Shown here piece after piece: positions 5,455 to 6,890 of a stretch of DNA of 6,890 nt. The stretch's first letter is position 1, and each line of letters opens with the position of its first letter. Both the position numbers and the translations under genes were made by a program. Under the pieces are notes generated by a model. The model saw nothing but the letters and a program-made list of their open reading frames with translations, did not search any database and was not told where the DNA came from. This stretch comes from JBLHKW01 sp047618565 (GTDB taxonomy: Bacteria; Planctomycetota; UBA1135; GCA-002686595), in assembly GCA_047618565.1 (NCBI GenBank), contig JBLHKW010000210.1, positions 1-6,890 on the forward strand, given 5' to 3'.

Positions 5455-6890
5455 CTACTCGAGCACGCCGCGGATGACCTTGCGCAACACGCCATCCCCG
5501 TCCAGCTCGAGCGTGGTCGGAATGGGAGTGCGCAGCTTGTCGACGACATCGTCGATCCCGCTGCCGTCATCCTTGAGGTAGAAGGTCGCCAGGCCGTCGG
5601 CACGCTGCGCGGCGATCTGCGCCGCGCGCGCACGGTCGTCGGGCAGATCCAGGCTGACGAGCACGACCCGTCGCTGCCCCTCGGCGTCGATGCGCACTAG
5701 GGCGGGCAACTCGCCGACGCAGGGCGCACAGGTGCTCGCCCACAGGTTGATCAACAGCGGCTTGCCGCCCGCGAGTTCGCGCGCATCGAAGGGCCGCAAA
5801 GTACCGTCGGGCCCGGCCAGCTCCAGCACGGGCATGGTCTGGCCGACGCGCAGGAACAGTCCCTCGGGCAATGGATCCGGCAACTGGAACGAGTGTGCAG
5901 CAATGGCTTCGGGCTTGCCCGTGCCCTCGACCAGCAGCATGCGCGCGCCGGGCGTCACCTGGCCGAAGGACTCGAGCGCCCCACCGGGCCAGCGCACGCT
6001 GAGCTCTCCCGTCTTCTCGTCGCCCATGCCGAACACCAGCTCGGGTGCCTGACAGGAGACAAAGCCCGCGCCGCGCGAGAGCGTCTGTGCAACCTCGCGC
6101 CCGCCGCTCGCCAGGGTCACCGTCGCCCCGATGCCTTCCCACTGGCCCGTGGTCGCGCGCAGGCGCACCTTCACGAAGCGCGGTCGGGCCGGGTCAGCCA
6201 GGTCGTTGCGGTAGAGAATGTGGCGCTCGCGCTGCAGGTTGTGGATGAAGAGGTCCACGTCGCCGTCGTCATCGAAGTCCGTGGCGAGCACCGCACGACC
6301 ATCGAGATTGGGATCGGCACCCGACATGGCAGACAGGTCCGCGAAGTTGCCGCCCGGCTGCCCGAAGAACATTTTGAAGCGCTCGTTGCCGCTGAAGGAT
6401 CGTCCCTCCTCGAACATCTGAACCGAGTGGTGGTTCACGTAGGATTGTTGCCCGACCGCCTGGTCCAGGTACTCGGCGTTCTCGGCTTTCGAGGATGTTG
6501 AAGACGCCACCACGTGGCGCCAGTAAGTGCTTCAGGTGTCGTGCGGCAGGTCCCCCGTCGCGAAGCCGTTGACGCAAAAGACGTCCAGGCAACCGTCGTG
6601 GTCCAGATCCGTGAGCGCCGTCGACCAGGCCCAGTTGGCACCGACGCCACCCGCGCTCGAGGGCACCCGTTCGAAGCCGTCGTCACTGGCGAGGAATACC
6701 GAGTTGCCGGCCGCCGCTTTCCTCAGCGAGCCGCGATCCGCTTCGGGAAGACTCTCCCAGAGGCGCGACAGGATCCGGTTTCCGGCCGTCGAGGACATGT
6801 TCGACACGTACAGGTCCAGGCGTCCGTCACCGTTCAGGTCGCCCCAGGCTGCGCCCATGCCGTTGCCCTGATCCGTCACGCCCATCTCGG
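5455..6890 (-). CDS. FG-GAP/VCBS repeat, ASPIC/UnbV and TlpA-like thioredoxin fusion, interrupted by in-frame TGA (5' end off right edge)
   Basis: One frame runs the whole way, broken only by TGA at 6534-6532. Upstream lie two calcium-loop-type repeats, DLNGDGRLD (near 6815-6840) and DLDHDGCLD (near 6585-6610). Downstream is a third, DFDDDGDVD (near 6255-6280), then an ASPIC/UnbV domain (about 5970-6175, with GIGATVTL and the VRWPGG segment). Last is a TlpA-like thioredoxin domain with CAPC encoded at 5719-5730 and a PIPTT segment fitting the cis-proline. Such proteins are usually secreted or periplasmic; the N-terminus and any signal peptide lie outside the window. The thioredoxin part suggests disulfide or other thiol redox work outside the cytoplasm. 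The TGA is either recoded as selenocysteine, a nonsense mutation making this a pseudogene, or an error. A GTG at 6513 could restart translation, but it would leave the repeat domain split. Confidence 0.8.
6499..6534 (-). promoter_or_regulatory. candidate selenocysteine insertion (bSECIS-like) hairpin at the in-frame TGA
   Basis: In the mRNA sense the TGA starts a hairpin. UGAAG (6534-6530) pairs with CUUCA (6503-6499). An uneven internal loop follows (10 bases against 1). The apical stem CGCCAC (6519-6514) pairs with GUGGCG (6510-6505) around a GUG loop (6513-6511). Eighteen bases separate the UGA from the loop, and the loop begins with G followed by U. Known bacterial elements have a short stem just after the UGA with G near the start of the loop at a comparable distance. 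The 3' arm uses the A/T-ending codons TCT TCA ACA in an otherwise G/C-ending gene, as expected if pairing constrains them. Hairpins by chance are frequent at this GC content, so this remains a candidate. Confidence 0.35.

Noticed and set aside
5455..6885. Two separate minus-strand genes, one ending at 6532 and one starting at GTG 6513
   Set aside because: Both lie in the same frame with only seven codons between, the repeat protein continues across the stop, and the downstream piece begins in mid-domain with no ribosome site or signal peptide.
1..6890. Mobile elements, CRISPR arrays, tRNA or rRNA genes, prophage or defence genes
   Set aside because: No transposase, integrase, regularly spaced repeats or RNA gene signatures were seen on either strand.

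Overview
The window looks like a bacterial chromosome with very high GC, dense codon bias toward G/C in third positions, short spacers and few clear Shine-Dalgarno sites. A homodimeric-type AceE together with a protein combining FG-GAP/VCBS repeats, an ASPIC/UnbV domain and a C-terminal TlpA-like thioredoxin domain recalls Planctomycetota, or possibly Acidobacteriota or Myxococcota. That assignment is an inference from gene content, not a measurement. No insertion sequence, CRISPR array, tRNA or rRNA was found.

Layout: (1) 1-348, minus strand, the first 116 codons of guaB (IMP dehydrogenase), running off the left edge. (2) 349-765, a non-coding divergent spacer of about 417 bases, rich in short inverted repeats, some mutually exclusive. 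(3) 766-1914, plus strand, a family 4-type glycosyltransferase. (4) 2018-4858, plus strand, a full AceE-type (homodimeric) 2-oxoacid dehydrogenase E1 with its thiamine diphosphate residues, but without E2 or E3 beside it. (5) 4858-5433, plus strand, a NUDIX hydrolase of the ADP-ribose pyrophosphatase type, overlapping the aceE stop by one base. It carries a perfect 13-bp hairpin just after its start. (6) 5455-6890, minus strand, convergent, a CRTAC-type repeat/ASPIC/thioredoxin fusion running off the right edge.

The most unusual point is in gene 6. A single TGA at 6534-6532 interrupts an otherwise continuous reading frame, and the protein family features continue in the same frame on both sides. 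The TGA is the first codon of a two-part hairpin whose apical loop (GUG) begins 18 bases downstream. This geometry resembles a bacterial selenocysteine insertion element. The choice is between a new selenoprotein, a nonsense mutation (pseudogene), and a sequencing error; the window cannot settle it.

How the genes work together: aceE and the NUDIX gene are probably cotranscribed and translationally coupled, which may link an NAD-dependent oxidative decarboxylation to turnover of an NAD-derived nucleotide such as ADP-ribose. guaB, the glycosyltransferase and the repeat/thioredoxin gene show no evident functional link to these or to each other.
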